This document shows positions 15,100 through 23,307 of a stretch of DNA of 30,481 nucleotides, in pieces. Position 1 is the first letter of the stretch, and every line of letters starts with the position of its first letter. The DNA comes from Caryophanales bacterium UBA4365 (GTDB lineage: Bacteria; Bacillota_I; Bacilli_A; RFN20; CAG-826), in contig DGSJ01000034.1 of the NCBI GenBank assembly GCA_002393905.1, positions 1 to 30,481 of the forward strand, given 5' to 3'. The notes under the pieces are model-generated. The model searched no databases. It saw only the letters and a program-made list of their open reading frames with translations, and was not told the origin of the DNA. The position numbers and the translations under genes are program-made.

Positions 15100-15504
15100 T
15101 TATTTATCCTCCACAGTGTTAGCTAAGAATTGATAAACTCGAACTCCGATAATACTTGATAAACGAATCGAGAACGATATTCCTTGGTTTCTTTTGCTCG
15201 CAACAAAGAAAGCTTCTAGTTCTTTCTTAATATCGCTAGCCTTGTCCTCGGCTAAGAATGAGAAAACAACGTCTTTTCCCGTGTTTTCCACACCTAAAAT
15301 GTTATAGATTTCTTTAGTTGCGGTTCCTTCACCACGTTCAACAAACTGGGCACTACAACCGTATCTTTCAAAAAGTTTTCGAATCGCTGTTGCTTGTCCT
15401 TCTCCAACAATGGTGATGAACAAAAGAAGCTTCTTTTGGACAACGTTATCTAATGTTGGAAGCTCTTTAACTTCAATTTGTTTTTTTCTATGAAATAATG
15501 ACAT
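15100..15504 (-). CDS. PII-like regulatory protein (first of the DUF1538 locus)
   Basis: A 134-residue protein. After a basic, nonconserved N-terminus (SLFHRKKQIEVKEL) residues about 30-130 follow the PII pattern: LLLFITIVGEGQATA, a glycine-poor T-loop region, VFSFLAEDKASDIKKELE, then ISFSIRLSSIIGV. It is more divergent than its neighbour. The ATG at 15504 is chosen because AGGTGAG lies immediately upstream at the right distance; the GTG at 15513 overlaps that ribosome site. It follows the DUF1538 stop directly. Two unequal PII-like proteins beside DUF1538 is a recurrent arrangement of that family. Confidence 0.75.
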   Translation of the reverse strand: MSLFHRKKQIEVKELPTLDNVVQKKLLLFITIVGEGQATAIRKLFERYGCSAQFVERGEGTATKEIYNILGVENTGKDVVFSFLAEDKASDIKKELEAFFVASKRNQGISFSIRLSSIIGVRVYQFLANTVEDK

Positions 15505-15513
15505 TGCTCTCAC

Positions 15514-17079
15514 CTAAAAATTAATAATTTGTGCATCTTTAATTGAGTAAACGTGTTTACGCATAACAGCAAACGCTTTGTCGGATTTGATCTTTTGAAT
15601 AATACCGAGTGCTTGAATAGCGATAATTGGAGTCATAGCGATTAATGCCACAACACCAAATCCGTATTCATATACATTTTCACCTGAACCGGCAGATCTT
15701 TGAATAACAATTCCAATAATCATTGGCAAAACAAATGATGATGACATTGGTCCAGATGCGGTTCCGCCAGAGTCAAACGCAATCGCAGTATAAATATCTG
15801 GGCAAGCAAATGTCAGAGCTAATGAAATCGCATATCCAGGAATAATGATATAAAGAATGGAGAACTCAAACACCGCTCTAATGGCGGCTAAAGCAATCGC
15901 TACACCGACTCCAAGAGAAAGAACTAATAAAACCATTGTTTTAGTAATTCGTCCATCAGAAATATCTTCAATTTGTTTTGTTAAAACGTGGACTGCTGGT
16001 TCACAAATAATTGTGACTAGACCAATCGCAAAGGCCACTAAAATAACAACGGTGTCAGATTGTAAGCTAAGGTTTCTACCAACTAATGCTCCAATTGGAG
16101 ACATCGCTGCATTTGTTGCAGATAAGAAAATTGCTAGACCGATATAGGTATATAAAAATCCAATCAGCAATTTGTAGATTTTGTGTTTAGGTAATTTTAT
16201 ATAAATAAAATTGTAGATAAAGAAGATTACTAAAATTGGAAGAATAGCGATTAAGACTTCGACTGAACTACCAAATCCTGATCCCGAAGGAATTAAAGCG
16301 TCAATAAAACGCATATGGATTGGCATGTTTACAACTTCAGATGCTTCATAAGCTGGAATATTCGCCTTAATCATTATTAAAAGTGCAGTTGAAATAACTG
16401 GGCCAATAGAAGCCATGCCAACTAGACCAAAGGAGTCATTAGTTGCACCCTTACCACCACGAACCATAGCAACACCAGCGCCTAAAGCCAAAATAAATGG
16501 GACTGTCGCAGAACCAGTTGTTACACCACCGGCATCAAAAATGAATGGTAAAAGTTTTCTTCTTTCTGGATCGATGGCGATTAAGCAAATGAGCATAAAG
16601 AGCAAACAATAAAAGAAGATGTACCAAAGTTTTAAGGATTTGTGGTGAATAATTCTTAGAATACCAATAACAACGAAGATCCCAACACCAAGCGCAATTG
16701 ATCCAACTAAGATAAACGCATTCGCTGGTCCAGGAACAATTGTGACTTGTTTCGAAACAATCAATATTGATGGTTCAGCACAGGTAATTAATAAACCAAG
16801 GGTAAACGCAAATAAAACAACAATAAAAATATTCTTCTGTTTAGACAGTGATGCACCCATGTATTCACCAACTTTAGATAATGATGACGATGCACCAATT
16901 TGGAATAAGGCTAAACCAACAATTAAAACAACCATTCCAATAAGAATGAGCCAAATGTGGGTGTTATCAGACATAGAAATAGACGCAATATTAGTGAAGT
17001 GTAATATCAAAATTATCGCAATCATCGGAACGATTGATAGTGATGATGATATAAACGCTTGAATGTGTCTATTTTTCAT
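15514..17079 (-). CDS. DUF1538 membrane protein with internal duplication (predicted transporter)
   Basis: A 521-residue integral membrane protein with two repeated halves. Half 1 carries LLITCAEPSILIVSKQV and GGVTTGSATVPFILALGAGV. Half 2 carries TIICEPAVHVLTKQIE and SGGTASGPMSSSFVLP. The paired acidic CxEP motifs and the Gly/Thr/Ser-rich re-entrant-like segments suggest an inverted-repeat transporter. The substrate is unknown for the family. The ATG at 17079 is preferred over an in-frame TTG two codons upstream; no strong ribosome site is visible. Two PII-like genes follow on the same transcript and probably regulate it. Confidence 0.85.
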   Translation of the reverse strand: MKNRHIQAFISSSLSIVPMIAIILILHFTNIASISMSDNTHIWLILIGMVVLIVGLALFQIGASSSLSKVGEYMGASLSKQKNIFIVVLFAFTLGLLITCAEPSILIVSKQVTIVPGPANAFILVGSIALGVGIFVVIGILRIIHHKSLKLWYIFFYCLLFMLICLIAIDPERRKLLPFIFDAGGVTTGSATVPFILALGAGVAMVRGGKGATNDSFGLVGMASIGPVISTALLIMIKANIPAYEASEVVNMPIHMRFIDALIPSGSGFGSSVEVLIAILPILVIFFIYNFIYIKLPKHKIYKLLIGFLYTYIGLAIFLSATNAAMSPIGALVGRNLSLQSDTVVILVAFAIGLVTIICEPAVHVLTKQIEDISDGRITKTMVLLVLSLGVGVAIALAAIRAVFEFSILYIIIPGYAISLALTFACPDIYTAIAFDSGGTASGPMSSSFVLPMIIGIVIQRSAGSGENVYEYGFGVVALIAMTPIIAIQALGIIQKIKSDKAFAVMRKHVYSIKDAQIINF

Positions 17080-17161
17080 ACTCAATTATTTTACTTTCTT
17101 TTTAATATTATTAAAGTCCAAATCTAAATAATTTATTTGCTTAAATTGTATTTAAACAAAA

Positions 17162-17187
17162 AAAGAGCTGGAAATTCCCAACTCTTT
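17162..17187 (-). terminator. Intrinsic terminator of the potassium channel gene
   Basis: On the minus strand AAAGAGTTGG and CCAGCTCTTT form a 10-bp stem with one U-G pair around GAATTT. It is followed by TTTTG and lies 15 bases after the channel gene stop. Confidence 0.8.
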
Positions 17188-17201
17188 TCTAGTTTTTTTG
17201 C

Positions 17202-18155
17202 TTATTTTTCAATTTCTTGATGACGTTCTTCAGCTGCTTTTAATTCTTCTTGAACTTTTTCAATTTCCTCTATTTGCTTCTGTAATTCCTGAGTCTTTTT
17301 ATCTTCTCGACGCTTATTTAGTTCGTTATATAAATTGACGATAACAGATGTAAATAAAGCAACAACAACAATTCCACTAATGCCCAAAATCACCGACAAA
17401 ATACGGCCGAATGTTGTTGTAACGTAAACATCACCAAACCCAATTGTTGTAATTACGGCGAATGAATACCAAAGAGCATCAACATAACTTGTCACCCCTG
17501 GTTCAACAATAGTGAAATATAATGAACAAAGGATAATTAAAATTAACAAAGACAAGATGATTTCATACACCATTGTCTTTTTAATGACGTTCCCAATTAA
17601 ATGAAGTTTTAATGTTTTGTGATATGGGAAGAGTAAGTTCTTTCCACTAGAAACAAGAATTGCGATTGCAAAACACATGACAATGAAGTTTGAATTGCTA
17701 ACTGATGTTGCGTGTTTTTCAAAAATAACTGGGAAGAAGAAAACAAATGAATAAAGGAACATAAAAACACAACACAAAGTGTTGAAGATAATTGATTGTG
17801 TTGAACGATCTTCTTTAATTTTCAAAAGTCGATCAATAATAACTAAGCACGAAAATAAGAACATCGCTGTAATTAAGAAATAAATGCTGTACTTCGTTAA
17901 GCTGATCAAAATAGCTAACACAAAAATAATTCCTGTCGCAAAAAGATGGATAAAAATATTCTTCTTAAAGTTACTTAAATGAAGTCCAATACGGTTAATT
18001 CCTAAAAAGCATAAAGCGAGGAATAAGATATAAATTGCGACATAGTTATTCACAACAGATAATCCGAGTGAAACTACACAAAGAATAGCAGCAAGAATTC
18101 CACTTGCTAAGCCGATGAAATAATAACTATTCTTCTTAGGACTAAGTTCTTCCAT
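17202..18155 (-). CDS. Voltage-gated-like potassium channel with C-terminal coiled coil
   Basis: A 317-residue ion channel with about six membrane segments before the pore (residues about 10-210). The pore loop reads YVDALWYSFAVITTIGFGDV, with the selectivity filter TIGFGD near 235-240, followed by the inner helix. The tail (about 275-317) is a charged coiled coil rich in Glu, Lys and Gln that probably drives tetramer assembly. No RCK/TrkA domain is present. No regularly spaced arginine S4 segment is obvious. A GGAG site precedes the ATG and a good promoter lies upstream. The role is probably K+ homeostasis or membrane potential. Confidence 0.88.
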   Translation of the reverse strand: MEELSPKKNSYYFIGLASGILAAILCVVSLGLSVVNNYVAIYILFLALCFLGINRIGLHLSNFKKNIFIHLFATGIIFVLAILISLTKYSIYFLITAMFLFSCLVIIDRLLKIKEDRSTQSIIFNTLCCVFMFLYSFVFFFPVIFEKHATSVSNSNFIVMCFAIAILVSSGKNLLFPYHKTLKLHLIGNVIKKTMVYEIILSLLILIILCSLYFTIVEPGVTSYVDALWYSFAVITTIGFGDVYVTTTFGRILSVILGISGIVVVALFTSVIVNLYNELNKRREDKKTQELQKQIEEIEKVQEELKAAEERHQEIEK

Positions 18156-18183
18156 AACTACTCCAATCTATTTTTCTTTATTA

Positions 18184-18212
18184 ATAATAAATAACCAAAA
18201 ATGGCGATACAA
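18184..18212 (-). promoter_or_regulatory. Promoter of the potassium channel gene
   Basis: Minus-strand TTGTAT (18207-18212) and TATTAT (18184-18189) with a 17-base spacer, about 30 bases upstream of the channel ATG. Confidence 0.6.
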
Positions 18213-18248
18213 GTTTATTTAATATTTTGAAGAGATTTAAGTAACAAA

Positions 18249-18273
18249 AAATAGCCGCAATTCGCGACTATTT
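18249..18273 (-). terminator. Intrinsic terminator of the small membrane protein pair
   Basis: On the minus strand AAATAGTCGC and GCGGCTATTT form a stem of 10 bp with one U-G pair around GAATT. TTTTG follows, and the hairpin lies 14 bases after the stop at 18288. Confidence 0.8.
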
Positions 18274-18287
18274 CTTGCAAAACTCAA

Positions 18288-18575
18288 TTATTTTGCTTCT
18301 TCTTTTTTGTTGTTATTAAGAATGAAACTTAATACTAGCCAGAAGAAGATGCCTCCGACAAATGATGCTAAAGCAATCCATCCATCTTTAGGATCATCAA
18401 ATGATAAGAATGGTTCACCGCCAGCGGCACTAAAGATGCAATCAATGAGCCACATTAGTGTGGCGGCACCAAATGTAATTGTTAAGACATCAAGGTGTAA
18501 TGCTTTTCTATCACGATAGAAGAACCATAAAACACCAGCAATAATTGCGCAAACGAGCGTTGTTAAGAAATACAT
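18288..18575 (-). CDS. Small membrane protein, unknown
   Basis: A 95-residue protein with three hydrophobic segments (about 2-18, 30-50, 67-88), an acidic loop FLSFDDPKDGW between the second and third, and a basic tail. I do not recognise the family. Its ATG overlaps the stop of the preceding gene (TAATG), so the two are translationally coupled and probably work together in the membrane. The pair is divergent from a TetR-family gene and may be its regulatory target. Confidence 0.7.
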   Translation of the reverse strand: MYFLTTLVCAIIAGVLWFFYRDRKALHLDVLTITFGAATLMWLIDCIFSAAGGEPFLSFDDPKDGWIALASFVGGIFFWLVLSFILNNNKKEEAK

Positions 18576-18988
18576 TATTTAACACTCGCTTCCGCTAGTT
18601 TTGCGGCTCTCTTTTTAAATTTGAAGTAATCAACAACGAATACTCCAACCGCCCAAGCAATAATTAAGACAGCAAGCATTGCTACACCTACTGTTCCCAT
18701 CTCATGTAACATTTCCGCGGTGTCAGCAGGATCTGATGCAGCGGTAAGGAATGGTGGGTATGGGACAACTTCTCCATGAAGAATGTGTTCGATTGCTAAT
18801 AAGAATGAACCACCAAATAAGGTTAATTCAAGATAACATAATTTTTTGCTCCATTTCACATCAGAACCGAACTTTTCAGGAAGTTGAACTTTTCCTTCAA
18901 GTTCTAATTTGTTTTCGTGACGTTTAACAACGTGACGAGCAACTGCGGTGCCAACACCAACAGCAGCACTTACAACGAAACATGCCAT
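18575..18988 (-). CDS. Membrane protein, unknown; partner of the next gene
   Basis: A 137-residue protein. The start MACFVVSAAVGVGTAVAR has an AGAGGAA ribosome site; the frame extends 13 codons upstream without support. Three hydrophobic segments are seen (about 3-14, 50-67, 93-118), with a loop containing HGEVVPYPPFLTAASDPADT between the last two. The C-terminus is basic (FKFKKRAAKLAEASVK). The family is unknown to me. It is first of a two-gene unit reading away from the TetR gene, with a promoter whose -35 lies inside a repeated site, so it is probably controlled by that regulator. Confidence 0.7.
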   Translation of the reverse strand: MACFVVSAAVGVGTAVARHVVKRHENKLELEGKVQLPEKFGSDVKWSKKLCYLELTLFGGSFLLAIEHILHGEVVPYPPFLTAASDPADTAEMLHEMGTVGVAMLAVLIIAWAVGVFVVDYFKFKKRAAKLAEASVK

Positions 18989-19060
18989 AATAAAATTCCT
19001 CTCTTTGTATACAAAAATTCTAAACATAAGATTATTAAATTACAAAATAAAAATGATAAA

Positions 19061-19133
19061 TTTGTTCGATATTTATTGATAAAAAACATATTGTTTGATT
19101 ATTATTGTATTTATCTAGAAGATATCGAACAAA
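19061..19133. promoter_or_regulatory. Divergent promoter region with paired 12-bp inverted sites
   Basis: TTTGTTCGATAT (19061-19072) and its exact reverse complement ATATCGAACAAA (19122-19133) are 49 bases apart. Each contains TTGTTC usable as a -35. On the minus strand TTGTTC is followed after 17 bases by TACAAT (19104-19109), directing the membrane-protein pair. On the plus strand a weaker -10 (CATATT near 19087) would serve the tetR gene. Binding of the TetR protein to both sites would repress both genes; this is inferred. Confidence 0.55.
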
Positions 19134-19152
19134 ATGTCTTCAGGAGTTCAGT

Positions 19153-19710
19153 ATGGATAAAAGAAGTGAAAAGACAGTTAATACGATTTATGAGACGTTT
19201 GCAAAACTCATTAATGAGAAAGATTATGATGAAATAACTATTCAGGATTTACTTGATGAAGCGAATATCTCGAGATCCACTTTTTATGCTCACTACAAAA
19301 CCAAAGATGAGCTTTTACTAAGCATTTCAAATCATATTTTTGAACACGTTTTCTCAAAATCACTCCAAGAAGAGAAAACTCATGACTTTTCCAAAGATTT
19401 AATCCTTGATTACCGTCATTTAATTGAGCATATTTTCTATCATGTAAGAGACGAGAAAGAACTTTTTGTTGGCATCTTATCGAATAAAGTTAATTCCTTA
19501 TTCTTAATGGAGTTTAGAAAACATTTCTCTAAGTTCGTGACTTCTTATTACGCTAATTACCCAATGATTAACGACTCGATTCCTCTAGAACTTAGAAAAT
19601 CTCTAGCAATTGAAGATTTTATTGTCGTTTTAAAATACTGGGTGAAGAATGACTTCAATGAAGACCCAGAAGAAATTGCTGAATTTTACATTAAAAGTGC
19701 AATCAAATAA
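19153..19710 (+). CDS. TetR-family transcriptional regulator
   Basis: A 186-residue protein. Residues about 10-55 form the TetR helix-turn-helix (ITIQDLLDEANISRSTFYAH, then YKTKDELL). The C-terminal part is an all-helical ligand/dimer domain without an obvious known ligand class, resembling the TetR_C_7/DhaS-like members of Bacillota. The ATG at 19153 is chosen because CAGGAG lies eight bases upstream and the HTH then starts at the usual distance; an in-frame upstream extension has no ribosome site. It is transcribed divergently from two small membrane proteins and probably autoregulates through the inverted sites between them. Confidence 0.88.
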   Translation: MDKRSEKTVNTIYETFAKLINEKDYDEITIQDLLDEANISRSTFYAHYKTKDELLLSISNHIFEHVFSKSLQEEKTHDFSKDLILDYRHLIEHIFYHVRDEKELFVGILSNKVNSLFLMEFRKHFSKFVTSYYANYPMINDSIPLELRKSLAIEDFIVVLKYWVKNDFNEDPEEIAEFYIKSAIK

Positions 19711-19799
19711 AAAACCAAGTCAAACTAATATGAACACCAAAAGTTGGACAACTAACTGAATGGTTTTTATCACGAGATGGATCGATTTTGTTATTCAAA

Positions 19800-21146
19800 T
19801 TAGTATTGATAATGGAATTTTCCATCAGCTTCGTCAAAAATGAATATATTTGGATATTCTTGTTGATGGATCTTGAGAGTTTTCTTCTCTTTATCGTAAT
19901 CGTATTTGACCGCTAATTTGTAAGTGCTGGTGTAAAAAGTTTCTTCAAGTTGACCATATGCTGATGCAGCGTCATCTAACTCTTGATGAAGCGCTAGTTG
20001 ACGTTCTTTATCACCTTTAACAATTGTAACTTTACCAACTTCAGATTCATGACCTGGAAAATCATATTCTGCCAAATAACTTTCGCTTCCACCACCAACA
20101 TATCTGAGTTTATATATAACGTTTTCGCTTACACCGTTATATATGCGATAAAAGGACATATAACGTTTGTCATTTTTCTCAAAATAGTCGTGTAGATATA
20201 GCTCTTCAAAAGAACCATTTATTACAGTGTATTCTTCATCATCACCATCTTTATATCTATAAAAGTCCATGGTAACAACATTTATCCAATCTGGACCTGG
20301 TACATTTTTCACACCACCATCAGAGAAATGGTTGACAGGTACGTCCTCAAATTTACTGCTATCTGGGATAACATCAATAACTTCCTTTTTTGAAATTCCT
20401 CGATAAGTAATCGTTGTTTCGTATTCGCCGACTTTGTCCTTTTTAACATTAGATAAATCGATTTCCATCTCAGTAAAGTTAACATGATGAGAAGTAACTT
20501 CTTTTCCATCAACGATGACTGGTTTAACTAATTCGACTGTTAATCCGTCTCTAGCTCCTTTAAAGCTGCAGTTTGATATATCGAGTTCATCAGTAAACTT
20601 ATAAATCCAAAAGTCATAATTTGGATCAAAGTCTTTGACGTTAGATGTGGCATCGTATGTTGCAAAAACATCGAGATTTGATGTAATTTTGTCGAATGAT
20701 TTGTCCCATTCTTTGAATGTATAGTAATAGTCGAAGTCAGCTTTCTTGGTTGGAGTTTCTCCGCTATAAGTGACACTATCTCCGTTTCTAACAAAACTTC
20801 TCTGTAACAAAGTTAGGTTTGTACCATCGTAGGTATAAAAATTCACCACATAATCATTTGTTTTCTCATATTGAGCAACAAATGTTGTGTCTTGAGTAAT
20901 GTTGGTTAAAGGTTTGTCCCAGCCAGAGAAAACATATTGATAATGATCGTCAGCTTGTCTTGTTGGATCATTCCCAACATAAACTGCGCTTTCTCCTTCT
21001 TTAACACTTGATTGATATAAAAGGGAATTGTCGTAGTTTTTGAACAAAACTTGATAATTTTTTGGTTCGTTATTACAAGCAGCTAGGCTTGGCGACAAGA
21101 GCATCGCGGCACATAATGCGAAGAGTGGTTTAGAGATTTTTTTCAT
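19800..21146 (-). CDS. InlB-repeat surface lipoprotein with Ig-like domain
   Basis: A 448-residue protein. The signal peptide ends in the lipobox LAAC, so it is predicted to be lipid-anchored. Two InlB B-type (Listeria-Bacteroides) repeats follow: the first from about residue 31 with YVFSGWDKPLTNITQDTTF, the second ending with YYTFKEWDKSFDKITSNLDV. An Ig-like segment follows (DKVGEYETTITYRGISKKEV, then IPDSSK) and then a C-terminal domain of unknown type. It is probably a cell-surface binding or structural protein. GAGGTGA supports the ATG at 21146 over a GTG three codons upstream. It is a paralogue of the next gene upstream (21250-22338). Confidence 0.85.
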   Translation of the reverse strand: MKKISKPLFALCAAMLLSPSLAACNNEPKNYQVLFKNYDNSLLYQSSVKEGESAVYVGNDPTRQADDHYQYVFSGWDKPLTNITQDTTFVAQYEKTNDYVVNFYTYDGTNLTLLQRSFVRNGDSVTYSGETPTKKADFDYYYTFKEWDKSFDKITSNLDVFATYDATSNVKDFDPNYDFWIYKFTDELDISNCSFKGARDGLTVELVKPVIVDGKEVTSHHVNFTEMEIDLSNVKKDKVGEYETTITYRGISKKEVIDVIPDSSKFEDVPVNHFSDGGVKNVPGPDWINVVTMDFYRYKDGDDEEYTVINGSFEELYLHDYFEKNDKRYMSFYRIYNGVSENVIYKLRYVGGGSESYLAEYDFPGHESEVGKVTIVKGDKERQLALHQELDDAASAYGQLEETFYTSTYKLAVKYDYDKEKKTLKIHQQEYPNIFIFDEADGKFHYQY

Positions 21147-21185
21147 ATGAGTCACCTCACTAACGCTAGTAATGTATCACACCAT

Positions 21186-21205
21186 GTGTCACAAAAGTGT
21201 CACAA
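21186..21205 (-). promoter_or_regulatory. 11-bp-period direct repeat upstream of an InlB lipoprotein gene
   Basis: GTGTCACAA occurs at 21186-21194 and again at 21197-21205 (plus strand), one helical turn apart. On the minus strand the proximal TTGTGA could be a -35, with TACTAG 17 bases later. A matching pair lies at 22377-22395 before the paralogous lipoprotein. The spacing fits a dimeric response-regulator site. Confidence 0.45.
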
Positions 21206-21210
21206 TAAAG

Positions 21211-21225
21211 GGCCTTTAATAGGCC
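21211..21225 (-). terminator. Weak terminator after the second InlB lipoprotein gene
   Basis: GGCCT-ATTAA-AGGCC on the minus strand is followed by CTTTATT. The stem is short and the U-tract imperfect. It sits 25 bases after the stop at 21250. Confidence 0.4.
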
Positions 21226-21249
21226 AATTATTGAGAAATAACTCTTTTT

Positions 21250-22338
21250 TTATTTATTTGGAACAGACAAGACGCCTGTTTCAGTATCATATGTCATCGT
21301 ATTAAACTCAAGAGGAGCGAAGAGTTTCATCTCTTTAGTTTCGGTGTTGTATTCATATTTAGTAGTTAAATAAAACACCGCATCTTGAACACGAGCAACA
21401 ATATAAGCGTATTCGCTTGTCACTTCAGTGAAGTTATTCGCTGTAAAGATTTGAAGAGAATCATAAAAAACTCCAGCAACGCCGGTTTTGACTCCCTTAA
21501 TTGCGTAAGGAACAATCATCTCATTGATTCTATATTTACAATCAATTGAGCCATCCTCGTTTCTAATGATTACCGCTTTGTTATCTTCGACCATTTCATA
21601 GGTTAATGGGTAGAATTCATCAAATGTTGTTGAATCAAGAATACATTTGTTGTCATCGTAAAAGTAAAAATTATCTATTTTTCCAGCAAGGTTCGGGTCG
21701 TATGTTTCATAACCGGCTGTCTTTTTCTGTTTGCCAGTCCACTTTCTTGAATCAGGCACAACTTTAATCATAGATTGTTTAACAAAACCATATACACTAA
21801 CAGTGAAAGGATAATCACCTTCTTTAGAAAGATCGACTTTTGAATAATCAAATTCAACACTCTCGTCGTCATAATCAATAATGACTGATGATTTAATACT
21901 TCCATCAATTTCAACTTCTTCTTTAAGGAAGGTGTAAAAACCCATCATTTCTAAAAAGCCGATATAACTAGTTGTCTCATCGTTAAACTCTTCAGCGTTT
22001 TGAAACACGCGACAATCATCGACAAATTGGAAATCCTCAATATTAGATTCTTCTCCGTGTGTTGGATTTAACACTAAATCAGAGGTGACATTTTCAAGAG
22101 ATTTATCCCATCCGGTGAATGGATAACATTTTTCTAAATCTGCAGGAATCTTCGGCAAATCCCCAACGAATTTAGCAGTTTCTCCATATTTAACTTGTGT
22201 CGTATAAATGACTTCACCATCATAATCTTTAAAAGAAACACTAAATACTTCATTATGAGTTTCACCACCACTTGGTGAACAACCAACAAGTAATAATGAA
22301 GCACTTGCGACTAAGAGTAATTTTCTAAAATTTTTCAT
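21250..22338 (-). CDS. InlB-repeat surface lipoprotein, paralogue
   Basis: A 362-residue protein. The signal peptide KLLLVASASLLLVGC ends in the lipobox LVGC. One InlB B-type repeat follows (from about residue 31, ending YPFTGWDKSLENVTSDLVL), then an Ig-like segment with the same shape as in the neighbour (LSKEGDYPFTVSVYGFVKQS, then VVPDSRKW), then an unshared C-terminus. The ATG at 22338 has a GAGGAAAAG ribosome site; an upstream frame extension crosses the terminator of the previous gene and is not credible. It is probably a surface adhesin or envelope component that arose by duplication with the next gene. Confidence 0.85.
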   Translation of the reverse strand: MKNFRKLLLVASASLLLVGCSPSGGETHNEVFSVSFKDYDGEVIYTTQVKYGETAKFVGDLPKIPADLEKCYPFTGWDKSLENVTSDLVLNPTHGEESNIEDFQFVDDCRVFQNAEEFNDETTSYIGFLEMMGFYTFLKEEVEIDGSIKSSVIIDYDDESVEFDYSKVDLSKEGDYPFTVSVYGFVKQSMIKVVPDSRKWTGKQKKTAGYETYDPNLAGKIDNFYFYDDNKCILDSTTFDEFYPLTYEMVEDNKAVIIRNEDGSIDCKYRINEMIVPYAIKGVKTGVAGVFYDSLQIFTANNFTEVTSEYAYIVARVQDAVFYLTTKYEYNTETKEMKLFAPLEFNTMTYDTETGVLSVPNK

Positions 22339-22376
22339 CTTCTTTTCCTCTACGGAGAATACTTTACCATATGTTA

Positions 22377-22395
22377 TGTCACAAAGGTGCCACAA
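22377..22395 (-). promoter_or_regulatory. 11-bp-period direct repeat upstream of the second InlB lipoprotein gene
   Basis: TGTCACAA (22377-22384) and TGCCACAA (22388-22395) are 11 bases apart, like the pair at 21186-21205. On the minus strand TTGTGA is followed after 17 bases by TATTCT, a possible promoter. The distal copy abuts the T-run of the terminator at 22400. Confidence 0.45.
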
Positions 22396-22420
22396 AAAAA
22401 GATCTACATTTAATAGATCT
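22394..22420 (-). terminator. Intrinsic terminator of the SipW-type operon
   Basis: On the minus strand AGATCTA-TTAAATG-TAGATCT is followed by TTTTTTG: a perfect 7-bp stem and a strong U-tract, 54 bases after the stop at 22474. Confidence 0.85.
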
Positions 22421-22473
22421 CTTTTATGGTTGTATGTCGTGCTCCAGCTAGAGAACAAATAGAAAACCCTCAA

Positions 22474-23307
22474 TCACTGATTAGTGTTCTCACTATAATA
22501 TTGACCACTCGGTCGATAGATAACTTCACCATCACTACACGTCACATAAACATAATCCGAAGCACCAGTGAAGAAGGTGTATCCACTACCATATTTATCA
22601 GCGCTATTCGTGATAAGAGTTTTAAACTGCTCCTTTGTACCAGAATAGTCGATCACAACTGTCAAACGATTAATGTCCATCTTAAATGTTTCATATCCAA
22701 GATATTGTAATGATGATGGAAGACTAAAGGTCATAGTTGTATTTCTGACACAGGAAATAGTGTTGAATGCTTTATCGCAAACATATTCATATCCTTCAGG
22801 AACATTAACATAGATGTCTTTGCTAATAATAACACCGCCAACTTCCATTGATAAAGGTTGAGATAATCCTAAAATTTTATATTCTTTTCCATCAATGGAT
22901 ACAATTTCTGGTAGGTTAACTACAGCATTCGTTGTAAACCAATTGCCAGCAATGTTGCTTGCGGCGTATTCAGTAACTGCTAAATCACCATTTTCATCCA
23001 GACCGATGTTCATCGTGACTTCACCACCATGAAGGACTTGATCTTCTGGATAAGTAACCTCGGCATTTTCAATTACTTCACCATTAATAGAAACATTACC
23101 GTATTTATCCACTTTAATTGTTTCTCCAGGTTGAATTGGAGGAGGATCCTTAAATGTCCACTTATTTGTGACTCCAGCATTAATTACTTCGACTGGGGTA
23201 TCGCTTTTATTGAATTGCCAAGAAGCGTAACCAAAAGTAATCGATGATAAAACACCGAGAGCAAGAATAGATATCAAGCTAATAAATCTGATCTTACGAT
23301 TTAGCAT
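22474..23307 (-). CDS. SipW-type secreted surface protein with LRR-like C-terminus
   Basis: A 277-residue protein. The N-terminal hydrophobic segment (about 7-25) is followed by GYASWQFNKS, closely matching the AAWQFN site of the TasA-like protein in the same cluster; this is the kind of cleavage region used by SipW signal peptidases. The central part is beta-rich with a proline-rich stretch (DPPPIQPGET). The C-terminal part (about 175-215) has FSLPSSLQYLGYETFK, like one BspA-type LRR_5 repeat. Its ATG lies inside the end of the signal peptidase gene (14-base overlap), which implies coupled expression and supports it as a substrate. It is probably exported and displayed or assembled at the cell surface. 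Confidence 0.8.
   Translation of the reverse strand: MLNRKIRFISLISILALGVLSSITFGYASWQFNKSDTPVEVINAGVTNKWTFKDPPPIQPGETIKVDKYGNVSINGEVIENAEVTYPEDQVLHGGEVTMNIGLDENGDLAVTEYAASNIAGNWFTTNAVVNLPEIVSIDGKEYKILGLSQPLSMEVGGVIISKDIYVNVPEGYEYVCDKAFNTISCVRNTTMTFSLPSSLQYLGYETFKMDINRLTVVIDYSGTKEQFKTLITNSADKYGSGYTFFTGASDYVYVTCSDGEVIYRPSGQYYSENTNQ

Noticed and set aside
19711..19799. Possible end of an IS3-type element (CACCAAAAGTTGGACA) between tetR and the lipoprotein gene
   Set aside because: There is no transposase remnant, no matching inverted end and no target duplication in the window. AAAACCA/TGGTTTT arms 43 bases apart are also too distant for a convincing terminator.
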